Assembly: GCA_047519745.1 (NCBI GenBank)
Contig: JAPVSJ010000109.1
Coordinates: forward strand, 9,328-73,327
From: VRUE01 sp047519745
Lineage (GTDB): Bacteria; Actinomycetota; Thermoleophilia; Solirubrobacterales; 70-9
Reading direction: 5' to 3'
DNA length: 64,000 bases
Shown: piece by piece, positions 32,471-39,971 of the stretch
How the letters are laid out: every line of letters starts with the position of its first letter
Numbering within the stretch: the first letter of the stretch is position 1
Position numbers and translations under genes: made by a program
Notes under the pieces: model-generated
Databases searched by the model: none
What the model saw: the letters and a program-made list of their open reading frames with translations, nothing else
What the model was told of the DNA's origin: nothing

Positions 32471-33800
32471 ACGCGGGGCGCGTTTGGGGGGACGGCTTGA
32501 GGGCGCTGGCGATTGCCGCCGCGAGGGGCTTAGCCTCGCGAGCTTGCAAGGTGCTGATCGTGACCCGGATGGCTGGGCTGGCTTGTAGGCGGAAGGGGGC
32601 TCCTGGCGCTACCGACCAGCCCTGCTCTCGGAGAGCTTGAATGACTCCGGTCTCGTCGGGGACTGGGATCCATACGTTCAGACCGCTCGAAGCCTCGGCT
32701 TCGATGCCATGCTTTGAGAGCGCTGAGGCGAAAGCTTCGCGGCGCTTACTGTAGGTCGCGGTGGCTTTCTCCAGGTTGCGGGTGGTCTTTGGGTCTGCCC
32801 AGAGCGTGGCCGCGGTGCGCTGGAGTAGGTGGCTTACCCAGCCGGGGCCTACCGCTTGGCGGCCGCGGACTCTGTTGATCGTCTGGGGGTCGCCTGCCAG
32901 GACCGCCAGGCGGAGGTCGGGGCCTAGGGACTTGGCCAGCGAGCGGGCTGCGGCCCAGCGCTTACGGCCCGCGGTCAGGGTCAGCCGGGGGGAGCCGGCG
33001 ATCGGTCCGAGGTGGTCGTCCTCCAGGACCATCGCCTCCGGGTGTCGGTCGAGGACGCGCTTCAGCTCCGCGGCGCGCTCCTCGTCGAGCGAGGCGCCGG
33101 TCGGGTTCTGGCCGCGCGGGTTGAGCACGACCGCGTCGACGCCCTCGGCGAGAGCTTCGGCGAGGGCCGCCGGCAGCATGCCCTTGGCGTCGATTGCAAC
33201 CGGGCGAAGCGCGAGTCCCAGCGTGCGCAGCAGATCGAAGAGCCCGGCAAAGCCCGGGTCTTCGACGGCGACCACGTCTCCCTGTCGCAGCTGCGCCTGC
33301 AGGGCACGCTCGATCCCGTCGAGGGCGCCGCTGACCACGGCGAGGTCCCCGGCGGCGATCCCGGCCTCGCCGAGCTCGATCCGGGCCAGCTCGAGCAGCT
33401 GGGGGTCGGCTGGGTCGCCGCCGTAGAGCTGGCGCGGCGGCTCGATCCGGCGCAGGACCGGAGCCAGGTCGGGCAGCAGCGCCGGGTCGGGGTTGCCGCT
33501 GGCCAGGTCGCGGACCCCCGCCGGGGCCCACGCACCCTGCCACGCCCCGGCGACCGGCGGTCGCCAGCTCACCTGGGCGCCGCTGCGCGATCGCGTCACG
33601 ACGAGCCCGCGCGAGCGCAGGTCCTTGAACGCAGCAGCCACGGTCGTCGGGCTGACGCCGAGCTCGCTCGCGAGCGCTCGCACCGCCGGCAGCGGAGCGC
33701 CTGGGCACAACGCGCCCTCCTCTATGCCGCGCTCGATGCTGGCGGCGATCTCTGCGGCGCCGTCGCCGCTGATTCGATACTGTGTCACCTCAAAAGGCAC
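32469..33800 (-). CDS. MocR-type regulator (GntR HTH fused to aminotransferase fold)
   Basis: 443 residues from GTG 33800; the longer frame up to 33860 runs into the divergent gene and was not used. Residues ~10-75 are a GntR winged helix (CPGAPLPAVRALASELGVSP). Residues ~95-440 are a fold-type I PLP domain: SGALDGIERAL, PRGQNPTGASL, SLAKSLGPDLRLAVLAG (PLP Lys). MocR proteins bind PLP and control the neighbouring gene; here that is a divergent PNPOx-family gene 31 nt away. A PdxR-like role in B6 metabolism is plausible. The stop codon lies in the repeat element. Confidence 0.88.
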   Translation of the reverse strand: MPFEVTQYRISGDGAAEIAASIERGIEEGALCPGAPLPAVRALASELGVSPTTVAAAFKDLRSRGLVVTRSRSGAQVSWRPPVAGAWQGAWAPAGVRDLASGNPDPALLPDLAPVLRRIEPPRQLYGGDPADPQLLELARIELGEAGIAAGDLAVVSGALDGIERALQAQLRQGDVVAVEDPGFAGLFDLLRTLGLALRPVAIDAKGMLPAALAEALAEGVDAVVLNPRGQNPTGASLDEERAAELKRVLDRHPEAMVLEDDHLGPIAGSPRLTLTAGRKRWAAARSLAKSLGPDLRLAVLAGDPQTINRVRGRQAVGPGWVSHLLQRTAATLWADPKTTRNLEKATATYSKRREAFASALSKHGIEAEASSGLNVWIPVPDETGVIQALREQGWSVAPGAPFRLQASPAIRVTISTLQAREAKPLAAAIASALKPSPQTRPA

Positions 33801-33831
33801 ATCTGTACTGTAACAGAATTCAGGAGACACG
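33801..33831. promoter_or_regulatory. Compact divergent promoter of the MocR / PNPOx-like pair
   Basis: Only 31 nt separate the two starts. CTGTACTGTAACAG (33803-33816) contains a direct TGTA repeat, the type of site MocR regulators use, and overlaps any promoter for either gene. AGGAGA (33822-33827) is the ribosome site of the plus-strand gene. The MocR mRNA is probably leaderless. Confidence 0.45.
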
Positions 33832-34482
33832 ATGGCAACGAAGCCGAGGACCAGGGTCACGAGGATGCCCAGCCGCGCCGACTACGAGCGCGAGACGATC
33901 GAGGCGATCCTCGACGAGGCGCTCGTCTCCCACGTCGGCACGGTCTCCCCCGAGGGCCATCCGGTCGTCATTCCCACCCTGCACGCCCGGGCCGGAGATT
34001 GGCTCTACATCCACGGCTCGGCGGCAAGCCCGACCCTGCGCCGCGCCGAGCAGGCCGAGATCTGCCTGACCGCGACCCTGCTCGACGGCCTCGTCCTCGC
34101 CCGCTCGGCCGTCCACCACTCGGTCAACTACCGCTCCGTCGTCGTCTTCGGCCAGGCAGAGAAGATCGACTCGACCGCCGACAAAAGCGAGGCGCTCCGA
34201 GCCTTCACCGAAAAGCTGATCCCGGGCCGCTGGGGCGACGCCCGCCTGCCCACCGAGAAGGAGCTGCGTGCGGTCGGGGTGCTGCGGCTGCCACTGGACG
34301 AGGCTTCAGCCAAGGTACGAACCGGTGGCCCGCTGGACGACGAGGAGGACTACAAGCTGCCCGTCTGGGCGGGCACCGTCGACCTGCGCATCACCGCCAG
34401 CTCCCCAAAGCCCGACAGCCGCCTCCTACCTGACGTGAAATGTCCCAGCTATGTCACGAAGCTCACCCGCGCCCGGGCTTGA
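33832..34482 (+). CDS. Pyridoxamine 5'-phosphate oxidase-fold flavoprotein
   Basis: 216 residues from ATG 33832 with AGGAGA upstream. The split-barrel FMN-binding fold is visible: HVGTVSPEGHPVVIPTLHAR, YIHGSAASPTLR, VCLTATLLDGLVLARSAVHH-like strand (ICLTATLLDGLVLARSA) and SVVVFGQAEKI. This is the Pyridox_ox_2 branch, often FMN- or F420-type reductases rather than true PdxH. The divergent MocR gene suggests B6-responsive control. The stop TGA overlaps the start of repeat copy 2. Confidence 0.85.
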   Translation: MATKPRTRVTRMPSRADYERETIEAILDEALVSHVGTVSPEGHPVVIPTLHARAGDWLYIHGSAASPTLRRAEQAEICLTATLLDGLVLARSAVHHSVNYRSVVVFGQAEKIDSTADKSEALRAFTEKLIPGRWGDARLPTEKELRAVGVLRLPLDEASAKVRTGGPLDDEEDYKLPVWAGTVDLRITASSPKPDSRLLPDVKCPSYVTKLTRARA

Positions 34483-34597
34483 GAGCCCATCCGGTAGGGC
34501 TGGAACGTCTTGTACTTTTTCGGTGTCGGCTCCGGGCGCCAGCCCACAGGCGATCCACCGAAAGAAGTTAAGTGGAAGCCCTACCGGGTGGGCTCTC
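34481..34597 (-). repeat. Palindromic MITE/REPIN-like repeat, copy 2
   Basis: 117 nt in the orientation opposite to copy 1. Its ends are GAGAGCCCATCCGGTAGGGC and the matching AGCCCTACCGGGTGGGCTCT. It provides stop codons to both convergent neighbours: TGA 34480-34482 for the plus-strand gene and TGA (complement of 34596-34598) for the NlpC gene. Both stops are followed by GAGAGCCC. Confidence 0.8.
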
Positions 34598-35807
34598 AAT
34601 ACCCAGCCGGGTGACGAGCAATAAACCCTTCCGGGGAGTCCACGAGTTCCGGGTGCCAGCGCGGCCCCGGACCACCGACGGTGTCGAAAGCGAGGCCGGC
34701 GATGATCATCCAGGCGTGTTCGGCGTTGGCGTAGACGGTGATCCACTGGCCGGGGCCGGGGTCGCCCCAGGTCTCCAGCCCGGTCGAGTCGAGCGGGCTG
34801 GAGAGGAAGCCGCCGCCGTTGAGGGCGAAGCTGACTGCGCCCGAGCAGTCGTAGCCTTCAGATTCGAAGGAGCCGTGACCGCCGCCCCAGATGTAGGGGG
34901 TGGTGGCGATCGAGTTGGCGGCTTCGATCGCCGCCTGCACCGCGGGTGGCGCCGCGCTCGGCACGCTCGCCTGGCTTTCGGAGATGAATTCGGCGCTCTC
35001 GCCCGGCGTCAGCGGCGCCGGCGTCCCGGTCGAGACCGGCGCACCGGCGCTGGCGAGCTGTTCTGAGATCGCCGAGAGGTTGTCGCTGAGCGCCTGTTCG
35101 CGCGACTCGAGCGATTCGAGCTCCGCCTGGCGCTGCGCCTGGGCTTCCTTCAGGTCGGCAAAGCGTGCCGCCGCTTCGGCCCGCGCATCGGCCGCTTCGT
35201 GCTCCTTGGCGGCGATTTCGTCGCGCGCGGCCTTCAGCTGCAGGCGGATCGCGGCCATCCGCTTGACCGCCGCCTTGGCTTCGTTGCGCAATCCCTTGAC
35301 GCGATCGGCGACCGAGTTGTCGTAGTCCTGAACCCGGCTGAGATATTCGGCGCGGGCGCTGGCCTGCGACCAGGTCTCCGATTCGAGCACGACGCTGAGC
35401 ACGTCGGGGCTGCCCGCCTCATACATCGAGACGAGCCTTTGGCGCAGCATGCCGAGGGCTCGCTGCAGGCGGGCGCGGATCAGCGCCAGCCGGTGCTTCT
35501 CGGCCTTCAGCTTGGCGGTGGCGCTGTCCAGTTCGCCCTGCTTTTCTTCGAGTTCCCCCTCGAGCGCCTGCTGTTCCTGGCGCAGCCGCGAGACTTCGCC
35601 GAGCATCGAGTCGATCGCCTTGTTCTGTTCTTCGATCGTCGCCGAGAGCGCGCTCGAGCTTTCGTGGACATGGTCGAGCTTGCCCTGGGTCGAGTCGAGC
35701 TTTTCGCTCAGGGTCTTGGCCGGCGCGCTCGCGACGAGGCAGAGCACGATCAGCAGCAGGGTGGCCGGGAGCAACAGCCACCGGGAGGTACCGGCAGGAG
35801 GACGCAT
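34596..35807 (-). CDS. Secreted coiled-coil NlpC/P60 endopeptidase
   Basis: 403 residues. A signal peptide spans ~1-30 (LLLPATLLLIVLCLVASAPA). Residues ~32-245 are a long coiled coil (SATIEEQNKAIDSMLGEVSR onward), followed by a Pro/Ser/Thr linker and the C-terminal peptidase (~290-403): TPYIWGGGHGSFESEGYDCS with catalytic Cys, then AEHAWMIIAGLAFDT with His. The design matches RipA/CwlO-type D,L-endopeptidases that split daughter cells and are activated through the coiled coil. The C terminus (HPAGY) ends inside repeat copy 2, so the last residues may come from that insertion. Confidence 0.92.
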   Translation of the reverse strand: MRPPAGTSRWLLLPATLLLIVLCLVASAPAKTLSEKLDSTQGKLDHVHESSSALSATIEEQNKAIDSMLGEVSRLRQEQQALEGELEEKQGELDSATAKLKAEKHRLALIRARLQRALGMLRQRLVSMYEAGSPDVLSVVLESETWSQASARAEYLSRVQDYDNSVADRVKGLRNEAKAAVKRMAAIRLQLKAARDEIAAKEHEAADARAEAAARFADLKEAQAQRQAELESLESREQALSDNLSAISEQLASAGAPVSTGTPAPLTPGESAEFISESQASVPSAAPPAVQAAIEAANSIATTPYIWGGGHGSFESEGYDCSGAVSFALNGGGFLSSPLDSTGLETWGDPGPGQWITVYANAEHAWMIIAGLAFDTVGGPGPRWHPELVDSPEGFIARHPAGY

Positions 35808-35844
35808 CGGCGGCGCACGCTAACGAAGTCGCCTAAAGATTGTT

Positions 35845-35871
35845 AGGAGTTGCTCACAACTTGCAACTCCT
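35845..35871. terminator. 9-bp hairpin upstream of the NlpC gene
   Basis: AGGAGTTGC (35845-35853) and GCAACTCCT (35863-35871) form a perfect stem with a 9-nt loop. It lies between two minus-strand genes, after the SHOCT gene and before the NlpC start, and could act as a second terminator or as a leader structure of the NlpC mRNA. Confidence 0.45.
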
Positions 35872-35900
35872 CTTGCAGAATTGCGGGACTTGCAGGAGAA

Positions 35901-35930
35901 ACCGCCGCCGCACCGAGGCACGGCGGCGGT
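35901..35930 (-). terminator. Terminator of the SHOCT gene
   Basis: ACCGCCGCCG (35901-35910) and CGGCGGCGGT (35921-35930) form a perfect 10-bp GC stem, ten bases past the stop at 35941. On the minus strand it is followed by TTTCTCC, a short U-rich tail. Confidence 0.7.
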
Positions 35931-35940
35931 CAGAATCGAG

Positions 35941-36336
35941 CTAGGCGAGCAGCTTCGCCTTGGCCTTGTCGAACTCCTCGTTCGAGAGCGCGCCCTTTTC
36001 CTTCAGCTCGTTGAGCTTGTGCAGTTCGTCCGCGGGCGAGCCACCGTGGGCCTGCTCGCGCACGTAGGTATCGAAATGCTGTTTCGCCTCCGCCTGCGCC
36101 TTGATCGCCCGTTCGCGCATGCCGGCGCCGCGAGCGATCAGGTAGATCAGCGCGGTGAGGAACGGGATGAAGACGAGGAACAGCACCCAGGCGGCCTTGG
36201 CCCAGCCGGAGAGCGCGTGGTCACGGAAGAGGTCGGTGAGGATCGTGATCAGGATCCAGATCCAGATGACGAAGAAGAACACCTCGAAGGCGACGAGGAG
36301 CGCTTCGCCGAAATTGATATCCGCAAACGGCAGCAA
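35941..36336 (-). CDS. PLDc_N / SHOCT membrane protein
   Basis: 131 residues. Two membrane segments (~10-35, ~45-70: VAFEVFFFVIWIWILITILT, AAWVLFLVFIPFLTALIYLI) match the PLDc_N-type hairpin. A basic helix links to a C-terminal SHOCT motif (ADELHKLNELKEKGALSNEE, FDKAKAKLL), a short oligomerisation/binding helix pair. Such proteins are common in Actinobacteria with no fixed function. It is monocistronic, closed by the hairpin at 35901-35930. Confidence 0.85.
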   Translation of the reverse strand: MLPFADINFGEALLVAFEVFFFVIWIWILITILTDLFRDHALSGWAKAAWVLFLVFIPFLTALIYLIARGAGMRERAIKAQAEAKQHFDTYVREQAHGGSPADELHKLNELKEKGALSNEEFDKAKAKLLA

Positions 36337-36413
36337 GGGTGGTTCCTTTCGGTCGGTGATGCGGCAGGCGCCGCAGATCGGGTGTTTCGCACGTTAGAGC
36401 CGACTCCTGCCGT

Positions 36414-37163
36414 CTACATCCGTGAAATCCCGAAAAGGACCGCAGCGACGGCGGTCGCGAGGTTGAGGCTGGAGACGCCCTCGCGCATCGGGATGCCGAG
36501 ACGGACATCGGCGCGGCCGAGCAGCTCGTCGCTGAGGCCGTATCGCTCGGTGCCGAAGGCGAGGATCGCGCGCGGCGGCAGATCGGCTGGGTGGAGATCC
36601 TCACCACCGGGGTCGATCGCGACGAGCGGCCGGTCGCTCGCCGGCAGCTTCTCGACCCCGACCACCGGCAGGGCGAAGTGGAGCCCGGCCGCGCCGCGCA
36701 GCGCGTCGGGATGCCAGGGATCGTTGGGACCGGTGGTCAACACTCCGGCCGCGTCGGCGGCGGCGGCGACCCGCACACAGGCTCCCATGTTGCCCATCGT
36801 GCGCGGGTCCTCGAGCAGGACGATGGGGGCCCGCGCCTGTCCGGCGAGCACCGCGACCAAATCGATCGCCGGTCGAGAGGCGATCGCGACGACGCCGGTG
36901 CGAGGCGCCTGCGGCACAAGCTCGGCGATCAGCTCCGCCGAGACCGGGGAGGCGCGCTCGGCGAGCGTGCTGGCCAGGTCGGGGGCCAGCTCGCCGGCCA
37001 GCTCGCGCAGCTCGGCGGGGTCGGCGGCAACCGCCTCGAGCACCTCGGCGCCGAAGCGCAGCGCGTGCTTGAGGACATGAAACCCCTCGAGCACGGCGAG
37101 CTGCGGATCGCGCCGTGCCGTGCGGTAGCGCCGGATCAGCGCCTGTTCCTCAGCGGTGCTCAC
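36414..37163 (-). CDS. SpoU/TrmH-family RNA 2'-O-methyltransferase
   Basis: 249 residues from GTG 37163 (VSTAEEQALIRRYR); the longer frame was rejected because it lacks homology-like sequence upstream. The C-terminal SPOUT knot motifs are clear: EDPRTMGNMGACVRVA (motif 1), LAFGTERYGLSDELL (motif 2) and VSSLNLATAVAAVLF (motif 3). The N-terminal ~90 residues resemble the RNA-binding substrate domain (VLEGFHVLKHAL). It uses SAM to methylate 2'-OH of rRNA or tRNA. Confidence 0.9.
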   Translation of the reverse strand: MSTAEEQALIRRYRTARRDPQLAVLEGFHVLKHALRFGAEVLEAVAADPAELRELAGELAPDLASTLAERASPVSAELIAELVPQAPRTGVVAIASRPAIDLVAVLAGQARAPIVLLEDPRTMGNMGACVRVAAAADAAGVLTTGPNDPWHPDALRGAAGLHFALPVVGVEKLPASDRPLVAIDPGGEDLHPADLPPRAILAFGTERYGLSDELLGRADVRLGIPMREGVSSLNLATAVAAVLFGISRM

Positions 37164-37243
37164 CCCGGCATGATGACCCGATCGGGAGAGCGCCGCGGTC
37201 GAGCTGCGGCTTTTCCCCGATGGCCGGACACGCGCACGTCGCA

Positions 37244-37297
37244 ATGATCAGACGAGTGGAACTGCTGGTCGGTTACGACGGAAGCGAGGGTGCGTGA
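37244..37297 (+). CDS. 17-residue leader ORF matching a UspA N terminus
   Basis: ATG 37244 opens MIRRVELLVGYDGSEGA and stops at TGA 37295-37297, overlapping the dehydrogenase ATG (TGATG). VELLVGYDGSEGA is the first strand and phosphate loop of universal stress proteins. It is therefore either a relic of a usp gene lost by deletion or a coupling peptide made from it. The dehydrogenase may be translated by re-initiation. Confidence 0.4.
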   Translation: MIRRVELLVGYDGSEGA

Positions 37298-38367
37298 TGG
37301 AGACGATGAAGGCCGCCGTGTTCGAGGGCCACGAGAAGATCCAGCTGGAGGAGAAGCCGCTGCCGCAGTGCGGCCCCAGCGACGCGATCGTGAAGATCTC
37401 GCTGACGACGATCTGCGGCACCGACGTCCACATCTGGCGCGAGGAGTACCCGGTCGAGCAGGGACGCATCGTCGGCCACGAGCCGGTCGGCACGATCCAC
37501 CAGCTCGGCGGCGCCGTGACCGGCTATGAGGTCGGCGAGCGGGTGCTGGTCGGCGCGATCACCCCCTGCGGCACCTGCTTCTACTGCCAGTCCCACAACG
37601 AGGCCCAGTGCTCGGGCTACGAGGACGACTGGAAGATGATCGGCGGCTGGCAGCTCGGCAACTCGATCGACGGCGTCCAGGCCGAGTACTTCCGCGTCCC
37701 CTACGCACAGGCCAATCTGGCCAAGATCCCCGACGACCTCACCGACGAGCAGTGCGTGCTGCTCGCCGACATCGCCTCGACGGGCATCTCGGCGGCGGAG
37801 ACCGCCAACGTGCGGATCGGCCAGACCGTCGCCGTCTTCGCCCAGGGGCCGATCGGCCTCTGCGCGACCGCCGGGGCGCGGCTGATGGGCGCCTCGCTGG
37901 TGATCGGCGTCGACCGGATCGCGGGGCGGCTGGAACTGAGCAAGAAGATGGGCGCCGACGAGACGATCGACTTCTCCGAAGAAGACCCGATCGCGGCGAT
38001 CAAGCGGCTGACCGGCGGCCGCGGCGTCGATGTCGCGATCGAGGCGCTGGGCACCCAGCAGACCTTCGAAGCCTGCCTCGACGCGACCCGGCCGGGCGGG
38101 ATCGTCTCCAGCCTCGGCGTCTACGGCGGCAAGCTCGAGGTGCCGCTGGAGTCCTTCGTCTACGGCATCGGCGACAAGCAGATCCTCACCACCCTCTGCC
38201 CCGGTGGCAAGGAGCGGATGCGCAAGCTGATGGAGATGGTGCGCCACGGCCGCCTCGACCTCTCCCCCCTGATAACCCACCGCTTCTCGCTTGACCAGAT
38301 CGAGGAGGCCTACGACCTCTTCGGCAACCAGCGCGAAGGCGTGGTCAAGGTCGGCCTGACGCCATAG
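37297..38367 (+). CDS. Zinc-dependent alcohol dehydrogenase
   Basis: 356 residues from ATG 37297 with GAGGG 6 nt upstream. Catalytic zinc ligands: CGTD (Cys), GHEPVG (His-Glu) and the structural-zinc cluster CGTCFYCQSHNEAQCSGY. The Rossmann motif is VAVFAQGPIGLCATAGARL, followed by VDRIAGRL, so NAD(H) is likely. The best fit is the Zn-ADH branch with isopropanol or butanediol-type secondary alcohol dehydrogenases, since a large GGWQLGNSIDGVQAEYFRVP segment is present. The gene appears monocistronic, with a hairpin downstream. Confidence 0.93.
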   Translation: METMKAAVFEGHEKIQLEEKPLPQCGPSDAIVKISLTTICGTDVHIWREEYPVEQGRIVGHEPVGTIHQLGGAVTGYEVGERVLVGAITPCGTCFYCQSHNEAQCSGYEDDWKMIGGWQLGNSIDGVQAEYFRVPYAQANLAKIPDDLTDEQCVLLADIASTGISAAETANVRIGQTVAVFAQGPIGLCATAGARLMGASLVIGVDRIAGRLELSKKMGADETIDFSEEDPIAAIKRLTGGRGVDVAIEALGTQQTFEACLDATRPGGIVSSLGVYGGKLEVPLESFVYGIGDKQILTTLCPGGKERMRKLMEMVRHGRLDLSPLITHRFSLDQIEEAYDLFGNQREGVVKVGLTP

Positions 38368-38377
38368 ATGTCTCTTC

Positions 38378-38434
38378 GGTGCCGAGTGGTCGATTGGCCC
38401 ACGCATACGATGGTAAATCGACCAGTCAGGCACC
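38378..38434. terminator. Two-part hairpin after the dehydrogenase
   Basis: GGTGCC (38378-38383) pairs with GGCACC (38429-38434), and TGGTCGATT (38387-38395) with AATCGACCA (38416-38424); the loop is 20 nt. It begins 10 nt past the dehydrogenase stop and faces the convergent YdeI-type gene ending at 38537. The other 100 nt of this gap show nothing further. Confidence 0.5.
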
Positions 38435-38536
38435 CCGCCGACGCGAAGGGCGAGCCCGACAGCCGCATCCACCTCGCCCCGCGGGCTCAACGACAGACTC
38501 GGCCGTGCAAGCCGCGCCCTAGTCGACCACCTCGGG

Positions 38537-38905
38537 TCAAGATCCGCCCGCCGTGCGCCTCTCTCTGCGCATCGCATGCAGCTCGTCGTAAGCGAGTGAC
38601 AGGGCCTCGTCCTCGTCAGCTGGCCTCAGGGCAGGCCGTCCATCACCCTTGCGCTCGCGGTGCTTGCAGCCCGGCCAGCAACAGGGGCGGCGCTGGCCTG
38701 CCTCGAGCTCTTCGCTGGTGCGGCGAATGCGCCGTTCCCGGGTGGTCTGTTGTTTGGCATTCTCGACCCAGCAGATGAACTCGTTGCGGGCAAGGGGCGT
38801 GATGTCCCGCCAGGCGTCGAGTGCCTCGGCGCTCGCGATCAGCGCCCTGCGCAGATCCGCGGGCAGTCGATGCACAACCCCACCGGACAATCTCGGTCCG
38901 CTCAT
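38537..38905 (-). CDS. YdeI/OmpD-associated family protein
   Basis: 122 residues. The C-terminal domain of the YdeI family is recognisable: VHRLPADLRRALIASAEALD, AWRDITPLARNEFICWVENA, KQQTTRERRIRRTSEELEAG, then RRPCCWPGCKHR. Proteins of this family are annotated as bacteriocin-protection or OmpD-associated, but no biochemical role is firm. The extra Cys pair (CCWPGC) is not typical of every member and could bind metal. Confidence 0.8.
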   Translation of the reverse strand: MSGPRLSGGVVHRLPADLRRALIASAEALDAWRDITPLARNEFICWVENAKQQTTRERRIRRTSEELEAGQRRPCCWPGCKHRERKGDGRPALRPADEDEALSLAYDELHAMRRERRTAGGS

Positions 38906-38922
38906 AGGGCCATGGTAGGAGC

Positions 38923-39939
38923 TCAGAGCTGCCAGTAGCGGCCGAGGTGGGAGGCGGCGCGGGAGGTGAAGATCGGGTCCGGGGCAACGGACTCCGCCTC
39001 CCCCTCGCCGCCCAGCGCCCGCATCGTCTCCTCGACCGACTCGGCGAGGGCCGCGGGGGCGTAACCGCCCTCCAGCACTGCGCCTAGGGGAACCCGAAGC
39101 GACCGGGCCAGCTCGCGCACGTGACAGGCCATGCGGCCGAAGGAGGCCGATTCGAGCCGGCAGCCGGCGAGCGGGTCGTCGACGTGGGCGTCGAAGCCGG
39201 CCGAGACGAGGATCAGCTGCGGCTCGAAGACGGTCGCGATTGGGACTATCGCGTGCTCCAGCAGCGAGAGCCAGAGGTCCTCTTCGGAGCCGGCCGGCAC
39301 CGGCAGGTTGATCGTGTAGCCCTCGCCGGGCCCGGAGCCGACGTCGGCGATCGAGCCGCTCCCCGGGTAGATCCCCTGCTGGTGGATGCCGGCGACGAGG
39401 ACGTCGCGGCGCTGCCGGAAGGCCTCGACCGTGCCGTTGCCGTGGTGCACGTCCCAGTCGAGGATCAACACGCGCTCGAGTCCGAGCTCCTCGATCGCCA
39501 GCGCCGCCGCGACCGCGACGTTGTCGAAGAGGCAGAAGCCCATCGCCCGATCGGGCTCGGCATGGTGGCCGGAGGGCCGCACCGCGCAGAACCCGACTTC
39601 GGCGTCGCCGGCAAGCAGGGCTCCGGTCATCTCACAGGCGCCACCGGCCGCGTGCAGCGCGGCGCGGAAGGAAGCCTCGCCGACGACGGTGTCGGGATCG
39701 ATCGCGCCGCCGCCGGCGGCGCTGAGGTCGCGGATCGACTCGACCAGGCGAGGCGTGTGGACCAGTTCCAACTGCGCCTCAGTGGCGGCGGGCGCCTCGC
39801 GCTGCTCCCAGCCGAGCCAATCGACCGCCTCCAGCCGCGCCTCGAGCGCCTGCAGGCGCTCGGGCGTGTCGGGGTGCGCCGGCATCCGCACGCGCGGGTC
39901 GTGCTCGAGGCAGGCGGGGTGGCTGAGATACAGGCCCAT
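38923..39939 (-). CDS. Histone-deacetylase-family (AcuC-like) deacetylase
   Basis: 338 residues from ATG 39939 (MGLYLSHPACLEHDP). The zinc deacetylase motifs are complete: RPSGHHAEPDRAMGFCLFDN (catalytic His pair), LDWDVHHGNGT (zinc Asp-His), AGFDAHVDDP (zinc Asp) and LEGGYAPAAL (Gly-Tyr). The family removes acetyl groups from lysines or polyamines. It is divergent from the GNAT-acyl-CoA synthetase fusion and 8 kb from acs, so it may reverse acetylation of the Acs lysine. Confidence 0.92.
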   Translation of the reverse strand: MGLYLSHPACLEHDPRVRMPAHPDTPERLQALEARLEAVDWLGWEQREAPAATEAQLELVHTPRLVESIRDLSAAGGGAIDPDTVVGEASFRAALHAAGGACEMTGALLAGDAEVGFCAVRPSGHHAEPDRAMGFCLFDNVAVAAALAIEELGLERVLILDWDVHHGNGTVEAFRQRRDVLVAGIHQQGIYPGSGSIADVGSGPGEGYTINLPVPAGSEEDLWLSLLEHAIVPIATVFEPQLILVSAGFDAHVDDPLAGCRLESASFGRMACHVRELARSLRVPLGAVLEGGYAPAALAESVEETMRALGGEGEAESVAPDPIFTSRAASHLGRYWQL

Positions 39940-39971
39940 CGCGCCGACTGTAGAGGGCCTACCATCGGGGC

